The translations under genes were made by a program, and so were the position numbers. From positions 3,382,313 to 3,446,312 of the forward strand of contig NW_024742338.1 in NCBI RefSeq assembly GCF_018991925.1: 64,000 bases of DNA, read 5' to 3'. Source of the DNA: Homarus americanus (taxonomy: Eukaryota > Arthropoda > Malacostraca > Decapoda > Nephropidae). Shown here in pieces: positions 1 through 11,990 of the stretch. Below the pieces are notes generated by a model, which searched no databases, was not told the origin of the DNA, and saw nothing but the letters and a program-made list of their open reading frames with translations. Each line of letters starts with the position of its first letter. The stretch's first letter is position 1.

Positions 1-905
1 AGTCAACTATCTTTAGTAAGATGATTCATATTACTCTCAATAGTTCATAAAACACGAATAAACTTTGTTCTTGAGTCACCCACTGAAATGTGCATTTTCT
101 CTCGTATGTCATGTTACCCGTTCTCTCCACACCCCCAAACTAGTCAACTGAGGCAATAAAAGTCTTATAATAGGAAAATTGGTCACTAGATTGATAAAGA
201 ATAAATAAAAAATAACACAAGTGGTACAAATATAATATATAATGACGGGTGGGGGGATTTGGTTGGTACACAGTTAGGATAAGTGATTAGCGGTCCCTAA
301 AGAGTCACTTGGAAGGTGTCTGGGGGGCATTTGGATTGTCTTTTTGTATTGATAATAACTAAATTATCAAATGGACATATAAAAAGCACTTAAGAAAAAT
401 TACTATCAACGGTATTATTCACATTCAACGAAAAGTGCTGAGATTAATTATGAGCAATTAACCTAGAAAATAAAGGGTTTTCGCAAGTACCGCATTTAAT
501 GAGTGTAATTAGTACGAGATTCCATGGCTGATTTAGATTTTGAGTTGAGAGTAAAAATGCAGAATTTGTGGTGTGTGTACGTGAGTGTGTTCTTCTATCA
601 CCCGCTCTCCTTATATTGACTTCATAGTTTTCACAGATGACGACACAACTTAGTATTCACATTGCACTAACCCTAAAATCAGTTAATTAATATGGAAGCT
701 AAATATTCACTTAGTATACTGTGTATGCAGGTTGAGGATATGAGCAAGTATGTGTGGGTATTTTGTACTCGCCGTCTTATTGCTTTCCTCTCCCTTTCTG
801 TTTGTCTTCCTTCACTCTCCTTTATTATATGTATTCCCCTTGTTTCTGTTCTCCTTTATCTGCCTCCACAAAATGAAGGGAGAAGTATAGGTGATAAGAT
901 ATTTG
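1..905. other. AT-rich single-copy DNA, no gene seen
   Basis: This stretch is AT-rich and mostly non-repetitive. The longest open frame (692-916, 74 codons) is hydrophobic, has no recognisable domain and no splice or codon signal that I can support. I see no RNA gene or transposon here. Confidence 0.6.
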
Positions 906-909
906 GCAT

Positions 910-1120
910 CACCTGAAGATTCGTCTCCCAGATTATTTCACCTAATGGATAAACACCCTAACACAACCTTCGGAGATTAGGGTTAAGTTAGATTAGGATA
1001 AATTGGACTACAGTACGTTAGATTAGATTACGCTAGGCTAGTTTAGTTTAGGTTACGTTAACGTTAGGGGGTTTAATTATCCATCAGGTGAAATAAACTG
1101 GAGGGTTTAATCATCAGACG
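910..1120. mobile_element. Foldback (MITE-like) element, copy 1
   Basis: Two imperfect inverted arms flank a TTAGG-like core. The left arm at 910-960 contains ATTATTTCACCTAATGGAT and AAACACCCTAAC. The right arm at 1,060-1,120 reads in reverse complement TTTATTTCACCTGATGGAT followed by AAACCCCCTAAC. The core is built of GTTAGATTAGG-like pentamers. Related arms occur at 5,530-5,600 and 18,435-18,562, so this is a dispersed family. No coding capacity is visible, and target duplications could not be assigned. Confidence 0.6.
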
Positions 1121-1349
1121 AGACGATAATTGTTACGAATAAATAAATAAATAAATAAGAGTTAGAAAAGAAAGAGATTTAAACCAGGTAAACCATATGA
1201 GTAGAAGGACTTCCCCCGAGTGTCCCAGAGGAGCACTTCAGATCAGTATTCATCAGACACACTGCCTCTGGAACATGTCCGTGTGACGCTACACCGACCA
1301 GCTGGATTCTGATGGCCTAAACGAGTATGGACTCCAGATAACTTGACAG

Positions 1350-2740
1350 ATACCTGGACCAACACACTCTCTAACACATATCTGGACCAACACACTCTCT
1401 AACACATACCTGGACCAACACACTCTCTAACACATACCTGGACCAACACACTCTCTAACACATACCTGGACCAACACACTCTCTAACACATACCTGGACC
1501 AACACACTCTCTAACACATACCTGGACCAACACACTCTCTAACACATACCTGGACCAACACACTCTCTAACACATACCTGGACCAACACACTCTCTAACA
1601 CATACCTGGACCAACACACTCTCTAACACATACCTGGACCAACACACTCTCTAACACATACCTGGACCAACACACTCTCTAACACATACCTGGACCAACA
1701 CACTCTCTAACACATACCTGGACCAACACACTCTCTAACACATACCTGGACCAACACACTCTCTAACACATACCAACACACTCTACCCTGGACCAACACA
1801 CTCTCACATACCAACACACTGGACCAACACACTCTCTAACACATACCTGGACCAACACACTCTCTAACACATACCTGGACCAACACACTCTCTAACACAT
1901 ACCTGGACCAACACACTCTCTAACACATAACCAACACACTGGACCAACACACTCTCTAACACATACCTGGACCAACACACTCTCTAACACATAACCAACA
2001 CACTCTCTAACACATACCTGGACCAACACACTCTCTAACACATACCTGGACCAACACACTCTAACACATACCTGGACCAACACACTCTCTAACACATACC
2101 TGGACCAACACACTCTCTAACACATACCTGGACCAACACACTCTCTAACACATACCTGGACCAACACACTCTCTGCTCCTACCACACATGGACCAACACA
2201 CTCTCTAACACATACCTGGACCAACACACTCTCTAACACATACCTGGACCAACACACTCTCTAACACATACCTGGACCAACACACTCTCTAACACATACC
2301 TGGACCAACACACTCTCTAACACATACCTGGACCAACACACTCTCTAACACATACCTGGACCAACACACTCTCTAACACATACCTGGACCAACACACTCT
2401 CTAACACATACCTGGACCAACACACTCTCTAACACATACCTGGACCAACACACTCTCTAACACATACCTGGACCAACACACTCTCTAACACATACCTGGA
2501 CCAACACACTCTCTAACACATACCTGGACCAACACACTCTCTAACACATACCTGGACCAACACACTCTCTAACACATACCTGGACCAACACACTCTCTAA
2601 CACATACCTGGACCAACACACTCTCTAACACATACCTGGACCAACACACTCTCTAACACATACCTGGACCAACACACTCTCTAACACATACCTGGACCAA
2701 CACACTCTCTAACACATACCTGGACCAACACACTCTCTAT
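1350..2740. repeat. 28-bp minisatellite, about 49 copies
   Basis: A 28-bp unit containing CTGGACCAACACACTCTCTA is repeated almost without change. A few shortened or disrupted units lie at about 1,770-1,825, 1,925-2,000 and 2,170-2,190. The 73-codon minus-strand frame inside it is only the translated repeat. Confidence 0.95.
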
Positions 2741-3200
2741 TTTCTAACCAGATCGTCAAGGATCTTATCTCGCTGGCTTTATCAATGTCCAGATAATTTT
2801 GTAAAGAAATGGACCCATAAACTATCATAATGCTGGGTTATTTTTCCCTCGAGTATAACACCTACGTCACAAGTGTATCTCCGGCAGTGTCTCATTATCC
2901 AAGATGGGGGACACTTTAGGCTTCAAGGACGACCTGTGTGTTAAAGAGGTTGTACCGACGATCCCCTACTCCGGTCAGGGTTGTCTTATGTTCCTTCCAG
3001 TGGTATTAACAACTGGCACATCAACACCAATATGTACTTTCCTCTCTGCTCGGCCGTAGTGGGTGACAAGACCAACCCCGTGACTCTCAGTCCTGGGGAG
3101 GATTTAACCCTTTGGTGACGATGATTTAACCCTTTGGTGACGAGGATTTAACCCTTTGAGGATTGTAGTTAAACTATTTTAAAATTACTTTCTAATTAAT
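2741..3200. other. Single-copy DNA, no gene seen
   Basis: Mostly unique sequence with no supported gene. At 3,104-3,165 the motif ATTTAACCCTTTGGTGACGA occurs in three tandem, slightly varied copies. Confidence 0.55.
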
Positions 3201-3215
3201 AATGATATAGTTGAT

Positions 3216-3660
3216 AGTTGTGATAGCAGTAGTAGTAGTAGTGGTGGTGGTGGTGGTAGAGGATACTAGTAGTAGCAATTTAGTGGCAGGAGTAGTATTA
3301 GTGGTGGTAGAGGACTGTGGTAGTAGTTTGCGGCCACCTGCACGGGAACACTCGATCATTCCACACACACACACACACAGCCACACATACTCCCTCCCTC
3401 CCTCCCTCCCTCCTTCTCTTCCTTCCTTCCTCCCTCCCTCCGTCTCCCATACTCCCTCCCCCCCTCCTTCTCTTCCTTCCTCCCTCCCTCCGTCTCCTAT
3501 ACTCCCTGCCTCCTTCTCACCCACCTTTTCTCTTTCCCTCACTCTCCATCCCTCTCTCTCGCTCTTCACCCCCTATCTTCCTCCCTCCCTCCCGCTCATC
3601 TATCTTACCTCCTTCTTTCTCTCCTTTATCCCTCCCGTGTCCTGCAGTTTAATACACCGT
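3216..3660. repeat. Trinucleotide, CA and CCCT-rich simple repeats
   Basis: A (TAG/TGG)n tract at about 3,222-3,315 is followed by a short CA run at 3,361-3,380. A CCCT/CCTT pyrimidine tract then runs to about 3,640. Open frames in both directions across it are Ser/Pro-rich or Val-rich translations of the repeats. Confidence 0.85.
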
Positions 3661-3756
3661 CTCCTAACAGCAACACGTAGCCATGACTCCAAGTATTTCT
3701 GTCTCTCTCCTACACTACCTCACCAACACCTGACCATCGGCACTCAAGCGTGTACC

Positions 3757-3801
<45 letters not shown>

Positions 3802-4077
3802 CTAGATGTGTATGCAGTAAGTGTGTGTGCACCAATGGTTTCCCAGATGTGTGCATTAGGTGTGTGTGTGTGTGTGTACCAGATGTGTGCACCAATTGTG
3901 TGTTTACCATGTGTGTGTACAATATGTGTGTGTGTGAAATGACCACATTCATCATACCCTCCTGGTGTCGACATAGCATAAAGATGACACACACACAATA
4001 TAACACACACACAATATAACACACACAATATAACACACACACAATATAACACACACACACACACACACACACACAAC
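3757..4077. repeat. GT tract followed by AC tract
   Basis: A (GT)n run at 3,758-3,800 decays into TGTGCACCA-type units to about 3,940. At 3,987-4,075 there is an (AC)n/ACACAATATA array on the same strand, so the two halves form a long imperfect inverted dinucleotide repeat. Confidence 0.85.
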
Positions 4078-4184
4078 ATGGCAGCCATTTCCCACTTTTT
4101 CTTCCATTTATCAGTTTCCTCTACATTATCTTTCTTTACCTTCAGCATCCCTTCTTTCTTCATCTCCCTTAATTAGGACTAGAT

Positions 4185-4475
4185 ACCTTCTGTGACGTCA
4201 GCAGCGGTCTGTTCTCTGATTGGTGGTCCACATTTGTTTTTTTGTGACATCACGACCAGTCTGTTCTCTGATTAGTGATTTATGTCATATATTTAGTGAC
4301 GTCACAAGCAGTCTCAAGCAGTCTGTTCTCTGATTAGTGGTTCAAGTCAGCCTTTTATGACTTCATAACCAGTCTGTTCTCTGATTAGTGATTTATGTCA
4401 CGTATTTAGTGGCGTTACCTGCAATGTACTCTCCGATTAGTAGTTTATCTTAGCTGTTTCTGACGTCATAAAGCT
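4185..4475. promoter_or_regulatory. Degenerate tandem repeat with CRE-like and inverted CCAAT-like motifs
   Basis: About five units of roughly 55-65 bp each carry GTCTGTTCTCTGATTRGTG followed by a CRE-like site. Palindromic TGACGTCA occurs at 4,193-4,200 and 4,297-4,304, with TGACGTCAT at 4,461-4,469. Variants TGACATCAC (about 4,245) and TGACTTCAT (about 4,358) fill the same position in other units. One unit has ATTGG (the inverted CCAAT box, about 4,219); the others have ATTAG. CRE sites bind CREB/ATF factors and CCAAT binds NF-Y in animals. Whether this array acts as an enhancer or is a plain satellite is unknown. Confidence 0.45.
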
Positions 4476-4628
4476 GGTAACGTCAGAGACCCAGGTAAGT
4501 GTATGCAAGGTGTCACCCGAATGTACATGATGAAGGTGATTCGCTTTTTATAACACAAGAAATAAACGAAGTGAACCTAACCTAACCCCATCCCCACTCT
4601 CTCTCATAAGGATGCTGTGTGTGTGTGT

Positions 4629-4666
<38 letters not shown>

Positions 4667-4904
4667 CGGTTTATTAATAGAGTTGCAGCCGGTGTGTGTG
4701 TGTGGTAATAATGAGTGCTTGTCGTGCATAGCGTGTGGTTGTGTTGAGTGAGTTGCGTGCATGGGATACGTGGCGTGAGTGGCGTGCGTGCGGTGCGTGT
4801 GGTGGAGATGAGGGAAGAAGGAAAGGGGGGGGGGTGGGAGGGCGCTGCCGGATCTGGTCATTCGTGTTTGACACAAGCACTGAACCCTCATCCCGGACGC
4901 TGTG
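4476..4904. repeat. TAA microsatellite and GTGCGTG-rich stretch
   Basis: An AACCTAACCT telomere-like trace lies at about 4,573-4,588. (GT)n and (TAA)n occupy 4,615-4,665, and a GTGCGTG/GGCGTG-rich stretch runs from 4,690 to 4,805. A G-run lies at 4,826-4,836. No gene is supported. Confidence 0.7.
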
Positions 4905-5110
4905 ACTCACTGCTGTGTTGCTTCTTGCTTCACTACTACTCTGCTGATCCTTGCTTCACTGTTGCTCCTTGCTTCACAATTTTTTTCTTGCTTCAATAAT
5001 GCTGTATTGCTCCTTGCTTCACTACTGTTGTTGCTTCTTGCTTCACTGTTGCTGTGTTGCTTCTTATTTCATTACTCTTGTTGCGTCTTGCTTCACTATT
5101 GCGGCGTTGA
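4905..5110. repeat. Degenerate CTTGCTTCAC minisatellite
   Basis: About seven diverged units of roughly 25-30 bp share TTGCTTCTTGCTTCACTACT. The overlapping Leu/Ser/Cys-rich frames are repeat translations. Confidence 0.8.
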
Positions 5111-5527
5111 TTCCTACAGTGGGATCACAGGAAGGTCGTGGCTGTGTAGGTAAGGTCACGTGATGTAAGTGTGTGCGTCAGGTGCGTCGTGTGCGTTTCC
5201 TGTGATCGTTATAACTCCTGAAGTAATGAACGAATTTAACTTGATACTTGACAACCGCCATGTGTGTGCGTTTAGCTACCTACACTGTCGTCACGGAGTT
5301 GTTGTGTCCGTGTGGGAACCGGTTGTTGGAGGGGTGGTTAGAGGTTGTTGTAGTTTATTACAACATTAACACTGGTGGTTGTGACAGCTCAATGTTCCAC
5401 AGGTGTATGTACTCTGGTATCTATCCATCTACCGAGTTACAGGGGCAGTGTTTAGATGGGTCAGGTCAATAGACTGTTGCCAGAATATGATGAACTGTGG
5501 TTGTGAGGCGCCACTCTTCGGGTACTG
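5111..5527. other. Single-copy DNA, no gene seen
   Basis: Unique sequence with three short overlapping frames of 66-74 codons and none with a recognisable motif. I cannot support an exon. Confidence 0.5.
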
Positions 5528-5529
5528 GG

Positions 5530-5640
5530 ACCACCTGAAGATAAGACACCCCAGTTTGTTTCACCTGATGACTAAACACCCTAACGCTATATGGGGGGAT
5601 TAGAAGAGGTTAGGTTAGGTTAGATTAAGTTAGAACGACG
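5530..5640 (+). mobile_element. Half copy of the foldback element plus TTAGG tract
   Basis: CACCTGAAGATAAGACACCC and TTTCACCTGATGACTAAACA match the left arm of the element at 910-1,120. They are followed by (GGTTA)n-like AGGTTAGGTTAGGTTAG. The opposite arm is missing. Confidence 0.55.
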
Positions 5641-5805
5641 TTATCATTAAAATAAACACACGAGACAGAGATGGAATAATTTCAAAGGTAAAGGAACAAA
5701 ATAAGAAATTAAGTTTAAGTACAACAGCGGCGGCGGCGAGGGGTCAGCGGTGAGCGTCGGTCAGCAGCTGTGAGCCGTGATTACCCGGACTCCCGGAGAT
5801 GATGA
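5641..5805. other. Spacer before the 50-bp array
   Basis: Short single-copy stretch with a small (CGG)n-like patch (GGCGGCGGCG near 5,728). No gene is visible. Confidence 0.4.
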
Positions 5806-6890
5806 TGGTGGCGTGTGACCGTCCTCTGGGAGCTACCGTGGGGGTGACCCTCCCCCTGCCCCGTGTGGCCGTCCCCTGGGAGCTACCGTGGGGGTGACCC
5901 TCCCCCTGCCCCGTGTGATCGTTCCCTGGGAGCTACCGTGGGGGTGACCCTCCCCCTGCCCCGTGTGATCGTTCCCTGGGAGCTACCGTGGGGGTGACCC
6001 TCCCCCTGCCCCGTGTGGCCGTCCCCTGGGAGCTACCGTGGGGGTGACCCTCCCCTGCCCCGTGTGATCGTTCCTGGGAGCTACCGTGGGGGTGACTCTC
6101 CCCTGCCCGTGTGATCGTCCCCTGGGAGCTACCGTGGGGGTGACCCTCCCCTGCCCCGTGTGATCGTTCCTAGGAGCTACCGTGGGGGTGACCCTCCCCG
6201 GCCCCGTGTGATCGTTCCCTGGGAGCTGCCGTGGGGGTGACCCTCCCCCTGCCCCGTGTGATCGTTCCTGGGAGCTACCGTGGGGTGACCTCCCCTGCCC
6301 CGTGTGATCGTTCCCTGGGAGCTACCGTGGGGGAGTGACCTCCCCTGCCCGTGTGATCGTCCCGTGGGAGCTACCGTGGGGTGACCCTCCCCTGCCCCGT
6401 GTGATCGTCCCCTGGGAGCTACCGTGGGGTGACCCTCCCCTGCCCCGTGTGATCGTCCCTGGGAGCTACCGTCGGTGACCCTCCCCTGCCCTGTGTGATC
6501 GTCCCTAGGAGCTACCGTGGGGGTGACCCTCCCCTGCCCTGTGTGATCGTCCCCTGGGAGCTACCGTCGGTGACCCCCCCTGCCCGTGTGATCGTCCTGG
6601 GAGCTACCGTGGGGTGACCCTCCCCTGCCCCGTGTGATCGTCCTGGGGAGCTACCGTCATCGTCCCTGGGAGCTACCGTCGGGGTGACCCTCCCCCTGCC
6701 CTGTGTGATCGTCCCGTGGGAGCTACCGTGGGGGTGACCCTCCCCCTGCCCCGTGTGATCGTCCCCTGGGAGCTACCGTGGGGGTGACCCTCCCCCTGCC
6801 CCGTGTGATCGTCCCCTGGGAGCTACCGTCGGGGTGACCCTCCCCCTGCCCTGTGTGATCGTCCCCTGGGAGCTACCGTGGGGGGCCAGC
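5806..6890. repeat. 50-bp GC-rich minisatellite, about 21 copies
   Basis: The unit contains CTGGGAGCTACCGTGGGGGT and GACCCTCCCCCTGCCCCGTG. Units at both ends are full length. The middle (about 6,050-6,680) is full of one- to three-base deletions, mostly in C or G runs, which looks like uncorrected consensus error. Confidence 0.95.
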
Positions 6891-7370
6891 CTCCATTACC
6901 TACCTGACCTCTCACCCGGACCATGCAACAGGCGAGCCATGGGGAGGAACACCAGGTAAACTGGGCAAGACCGTGATGCTGAGGAGATGGTTGGCGCCTC
7001 GTGCAGGTTAATGGACACAACAAAATCTAACACAAACACCGATTACAGCGTTAACAGCAAAACTCCATTATCCAACATTAGGATACTGCCTCGTGCATCA
7101 GTCGTTATATTATTTCTAATTTAATTATATTCATGACTAAACAAATAGCAAGACGGTGTAGTAATAGAGGAATCATGGCTGCCTGGGGCTACTTGGGGTG
7201 ACGAGGTAGATAGTCTATCCTGTTACCACAATCCAGGACTATTTCTTAATTACGCAGGTAAGTTGGTGCATAGCAGAGCCGTGTTGTACCCGAGCTCTGG
7301 CAGATTCCACTCGTGTTAGGGTATGCTGGCCGTTGATTGGTCCTGGTTTATGTGGGTTTCCAAATCTGTT
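6891..7370. other. Single-copy DNA, no gene seen
   Basis: Unique sequence. A 66-codon minus frame at 6,823-7,023 overlaps the repeat edge and has no recognisable domain. Confidence 0.5.
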
Positions 7371-7645
7371 CCCGATGCACTAACCTAACCTAACCTACCC
7401 TAGCTTGTTCCCAATGCACTAACCTAACCTAACCTACCCTAGCTTGTTCCCGATGCACTAACCAAACCTATTACTAACCTAACACTACCTAAACACACTA
7501 ACTTAACACTAACCCAACCTGACATTAACCTAACCCAACCCAACACATACAGACCTAACACTACACCCCTCCCTATACACCTACACCCCCCAATACACCT
7601 ACACCCCGCCTATACACCTACACCCCCACACCCCACCTCCACATA
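7371..7645. repeat. AACCT-rich and CTACACC-rich tandem repeats
   Basis: Three units of about 41 bp carrying CTAACCTAACCTAACCTACC and a GTTCCCGATGCAC spacer are followed by decaying AACCTAAC pentamers. A CCTATACACCTACACCCC array then runs from 7,565 to 7,640. AACCT is the complement of the arthropod telomere unit TTAGG. Confidence 0.75.
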
Positions 7646-7940
7646 ACAAAACACATTTACTAATCATAAAACACAAAAGTCCTAAACACAGATACAAAGC
7701 CAAATGCCTCGGTGTAAACTATGCCGAAAACGCTTAAGAAGAATACTTATGTAAATGATTGCAGGTAAAAAGAGAGCGAGTGAAGAAAACCAACAGGTGG
7801 GTGAGTGACGCAGCATCCTACAGGTAACTCGGTGATGATTGTACACCACACCTGAGCCCCGCTACACAAGGTGATCTTCCTCAATGTAAACACAAAGATA
7901 ATGATAATAAACAAGAGTGAATGTTTATGTAAATTAATGG
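7646..7940. other. Spacer with no recognised feature
   Basis: AT-rich single-copy sequence between two arrays. I see nothing coding in it. Confidence 0.4.
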
Positions 7941-7944
7941 GTGA

Positions 7945-10285
7945 TAGTGTATTGATGGTGTATTGATGGTGTATTGATGGTGTATTGATGGTGTACTGAT
8001 GGTGTATTGATGGTGTATTGATGGTGTACTGATGGTGTACTGATGGTGTACTGGTGGTGTATTGATGGTGTATTGATGGTGTATTGATGGTGTATTGATG
8101 GTGTATTGATGGTGTACTGATGGTGTACTGATGGTGTATTGATGGTGTATTGATGGTGTATTGATGGTGTACTGATGGTGTACTGATGGTGTATTGATGG
8201 TGTACTGATGGTGTATTGATGGTGTACTGATGGTGTACTGATGGTGTATTGATGGTGTACTGATGGTGTACTGATGGTGTATTGATGGTGTATTGATGGT
8301 GTACTGATGGTGTATTGATGGTGTATTGATGGTGTATTGATGGTGTATTGATGGTGTACTGATGGTGTATTGATGGTGTATTGATGGTGTACTGATGGTG
8401 TACTGATGGTGTACTGGTGGTGTATTGATGGTGTATTGATGGTGTATTGATGGTGTATTGATGGTGTATTGATGGTGTACTGATGGTGTACTGATGGTGT
8501 ATTGATGGTGTATTGATGGTGTATTGATGGTGTACTGATGGTGTACTGATGGTGTATTGATGGTGTACTGATGGTGTATTGATGGTGTACTGATGGTGTA
8601 CTGATGGTGTATTGATGGTGTATTGATGGTGTACTGATGGTGTATTGATGGTGTATTGATGGTGTACTGATGGAAAATTGATGGTGTATTGATGGTGTAT
8701 TGATGGTGTATTGATGGTGTACTGATGGCGTATTGATGGTGGTATTGATGGTGTACTGATGGTGTACTGATGGTGTATTGATGGTGTATTGATGGTGTAC
8801 TGATGGTGTATTGATGGTGTATTGATGGTGTATTGATGGTGTATTGATGGTGTACTGATGGTGTATTGATGGTGTATTGATGGTGTACTGATGGTGTACT
8901 GATGGTGTACTGGTGGTGTATTGATGGTGTATTGATGGTGTATTGATGGTGTATTGATGGTGTATTGATGGTGTACTGATGGTGTACTGATGGTGTATTG
9001 ATGGTGTATTGATGGTGTATTGATGGTGTACTGATGGTGTACTGATGGTGTATTGATGGTGTACTGATGGTGTATTGATGGTGTACTGATGGTGTACTGA
9101 TGGTGTATTGATGAAATTGATGAAAAATTGATGGTGTGTTGATGGTGTATTGATGGTGTACTGATGGTGTACTGATGGTGTACTGATGGTGTACTGATGG
9201 TGTATTGATGGTGTACTGATGGTGTATTGATGGTGTATTGATGGTGTACTGATGGTGTATTGATGGTGTATTGATGGTACTGATGGTGTACTGATGGTGT
9301 ACTGATGGTATTGATGGTGTACTGATGGTGTATTGATGGTGTACTGATGGTGTATTGATGGTGTATTGATGGTGTATTGATGGTGTACTGATGGTGTATT
9401 GGATGGTGTACTGATGGTGTTATTGATGGTGTATTGATGGTGTACTGATGGTGTACTGATGATGGTGTATTGATGGTGTACTGATGGTGTATTGATGGTG
9501 TATTGATGAATTTGTACTGATGTGATTGTATTGATGGTGTATTGATGGTGTACTGGTGGTATTGATGGTGTGTACTGATGGGTGTATTGATGGTGTACTG
9601 ATGGTGTATTGATGGTGTACTGATGGTTATTATTGATGAATTGTATTGATGGTGTATTGATGGTGTATTGATATTGATGAATTGTACTGATATTTTATTG
9701 TTGAATTGTATTGATGGTGTATTGATGATGGTGTACTGATGGTGTACTAATAGTGCTTATTGATGAATTGTATTGATGGTGTACTGATAATTGTGATGTA
9801 CTGATGAATTGTATTGATGGTGTACTGATTGATGGTGTATTGATGGTGTACTGATGTGTATTGATGTTATTATTGATTGTACTGATGGTGTGATGTATTG
9901 ATGTGTACTGATGGTGTACTTTGATGGTGTATGATGAATTGTACTGATGGTGTACTGATGGTGTACTGATGGTGTACTGATGGTGTATGGTGTTGATGGT
10001 GTACTGATGGTGTATTGATGGTGTATTGTTGATGGTGTACTGATGGTGTATGGTGCATTGGTGGTGTATTGATGGTGTGCGGTGTTGATGGTGTATTGAT
10101 GGTGTACTGATGGTGTACTGATGGTGTACTGATGTGGTGATGGTGTACTGATGGTGTATTGATGGTGTACTGATGGTGTACTGATGGTGTACTGATGGTG
10201 TATTGATGGTGTATTGATGGTGTACTGATGGTGTATTGATGGTGTACTGATGGTGTATGGATGTGTATTGATGGTGTATTGATGA
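7945..10285. repeat. 11-bp satellite with higher-order structure, about 210 copies
   Basis: The unit is GTAYTGATGGT, with Y either T or C. A rare variant (CTGGTGG) appears at about 8,051, 8,413 and 8,909. The T/C order of the 18 units that follow is the same each time (TTTTT CC TTT CC T C T CC T). Sequence is regular up to about 9,100 and increasingly broken by indels from there to 10,290. Thr/Ser/His/Gln-rich frames in it are repeat translations. Confidence 0.95.
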
Positions 10286-10334
10286 TGCATTTTGTATATA
10301 GGGGTTAGTATTAGTAATTGTATGTGGGTAAGAG

Positions 10335-10790
10335 TTATTATTATTATTATTGCTGTTATTATTATTGTTATTATTATTAATATTATTGATAATGGTATTA
10401 CTGTTTATTATTATTATTGTTATTATTATTACTATTATTATTATTGTTATTATTATTATTGTTATTATTATTACTATTATTATTATTGATTATTATTATT
10501 ACTATTATTATTATTGTTATAATTATTACTATTATTATTATTATTATTATTATTACTATTATTATTAATTATTATTATTATTATTATTACTGTTAATATT
10601 ATTGTTATTATTATTACTATTATTATTATTGTTATTATTATTACTATTATTATTATTATTGTTATTATTATTATTATTATTACTATTATTGTTTTTATTA
10701 TTATTATTATTTATTATTTATTATTATTATTATTACAAATATTACTAATATTGTTACTGTTATTATTATTAATATTAGTGTTGATGATGA
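10335..10790. repeat. (TTA)n microsatellite with GTT/ACT variants
   Basis: About 420 bp of ATT repeats with regularly spaced GTTATT and ACTATT variants. Ile/Tyr-rich frames through it are not proteins. Confidence 0.95.
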
Positions 10791-10799
10791 TAATACTGT

Positions 10800-11990
10800 T
10801 AGCTCAGGTATCTACTTCTCTACTAGCCAGGAATAGCCTCTGCTAGCCTCCTACTAGCCCTGGTATACCTCTACTATGCCTCTACTAGCCGGGTATACCT
10901 CCTACTAGCCCTGGCCAGGTATATGCCTCTCTACTAGCCAGGTATATACCTCCTGGCACAGGTATACCTCACAGGCAGGGTATACCTCTACTAGCCTGGC
11001 CGGGGTATGCCTCTAACCCAGGCCTGTCCAGGTATACCTCTACTAGCCGGAGTATGTATGCCTCTACTAGCCTGGGTATGCCTCTACTAACCTACCTCTA
11101 TACCCTGGTATGCATCTCTACTGCACTCTGCAGCCTATATGCTCTACTAGCCCAGGTATGCCTCTGCCTAGCCCAGGTATACCTCTACTAGCCCAGGTAT
11201 ACCTCTCCCCAACCATACCTCTACTAGCCAAGGGCCTCCTGCCCGGGTATGCCTCTACTAGCCCGGGGTATAGCCTATGGGTATGCCTCTACTAACCCAG
11301 TATACCTCTACTAGCAGGTATACACTCCTACTAGCCCAGGTATACCTCACTAGCCTGGGTATGCCTCTACTGGCAGGGAATACCTCTACTAACCCTGGTA
11401 GCCTCTACTAGCTGGGTATGCCTCTACTGCTTGGTATGCCTCTACTGGCAGGGCCTCTACTGGCCTGGTATGCCTCTACAAACCCAGTATACCTCTACTG
11501 TGGGTATACCTCTACTTGCCCTTGGAGTATGCCTCTACTGGCGGTATGCCTCTGCTAGCCTGGTATGCCTCTACTAGCCTGGGCATACCTCTACTGCCCG
11601 TGTGTCCACTACTAGCCCGGGTACCTGGCCTACCTGCCTAGCCTAACTGGTATACCTCTACTAGACCAGCCCCCTACTAGCCTGGGTATACCTCTACTAG
11701 CCCGGGTATACCTCTACTAGCCCGGGTATACCTCTACTAGCCTGGGTATACCTCTACTAGCCTGGATATACCTCTACTAGCCTGGGTATACCTCTACTAG
11801 CCTGGGTAAACCTCTACTAGCCTGGGTAAACCTCTACTAGCCCGGGTATACCTCTACTAGCCCGGGTATACCTCTACTAGCCTGGGTATACCTCTACTAG
11901 CCTGGGTATACCTCTACTAGCCTGGGTAAACCTCTACTAGCCCGGGTATACCTCTACTAGCCCGGGTATACCTCTACTAGCCCGGGTATC
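10800..11990. repeat. 20-bp minisatellite, about 60 copies
   Basis: The unit is CCTCTACTAGCCYGGGTATA. Copies are badly scrambled from 10,800 to 11,680 and almost perfect from 11,690 to 11,985. The sharp change suggests that the left part was not polished in assembly. Confidence 0.95.

Noticed and set aside
692..916. 74-codon hydrophobic small protein
   Set aside because: No conserved motif or expression signal, and the frame runs into the foldback element.
7945..10285. CRISPR-like repeat-spacer structure
   Set aside because: Units are contiguous 11-mers with no spacers, and the genome is eukaryotic.
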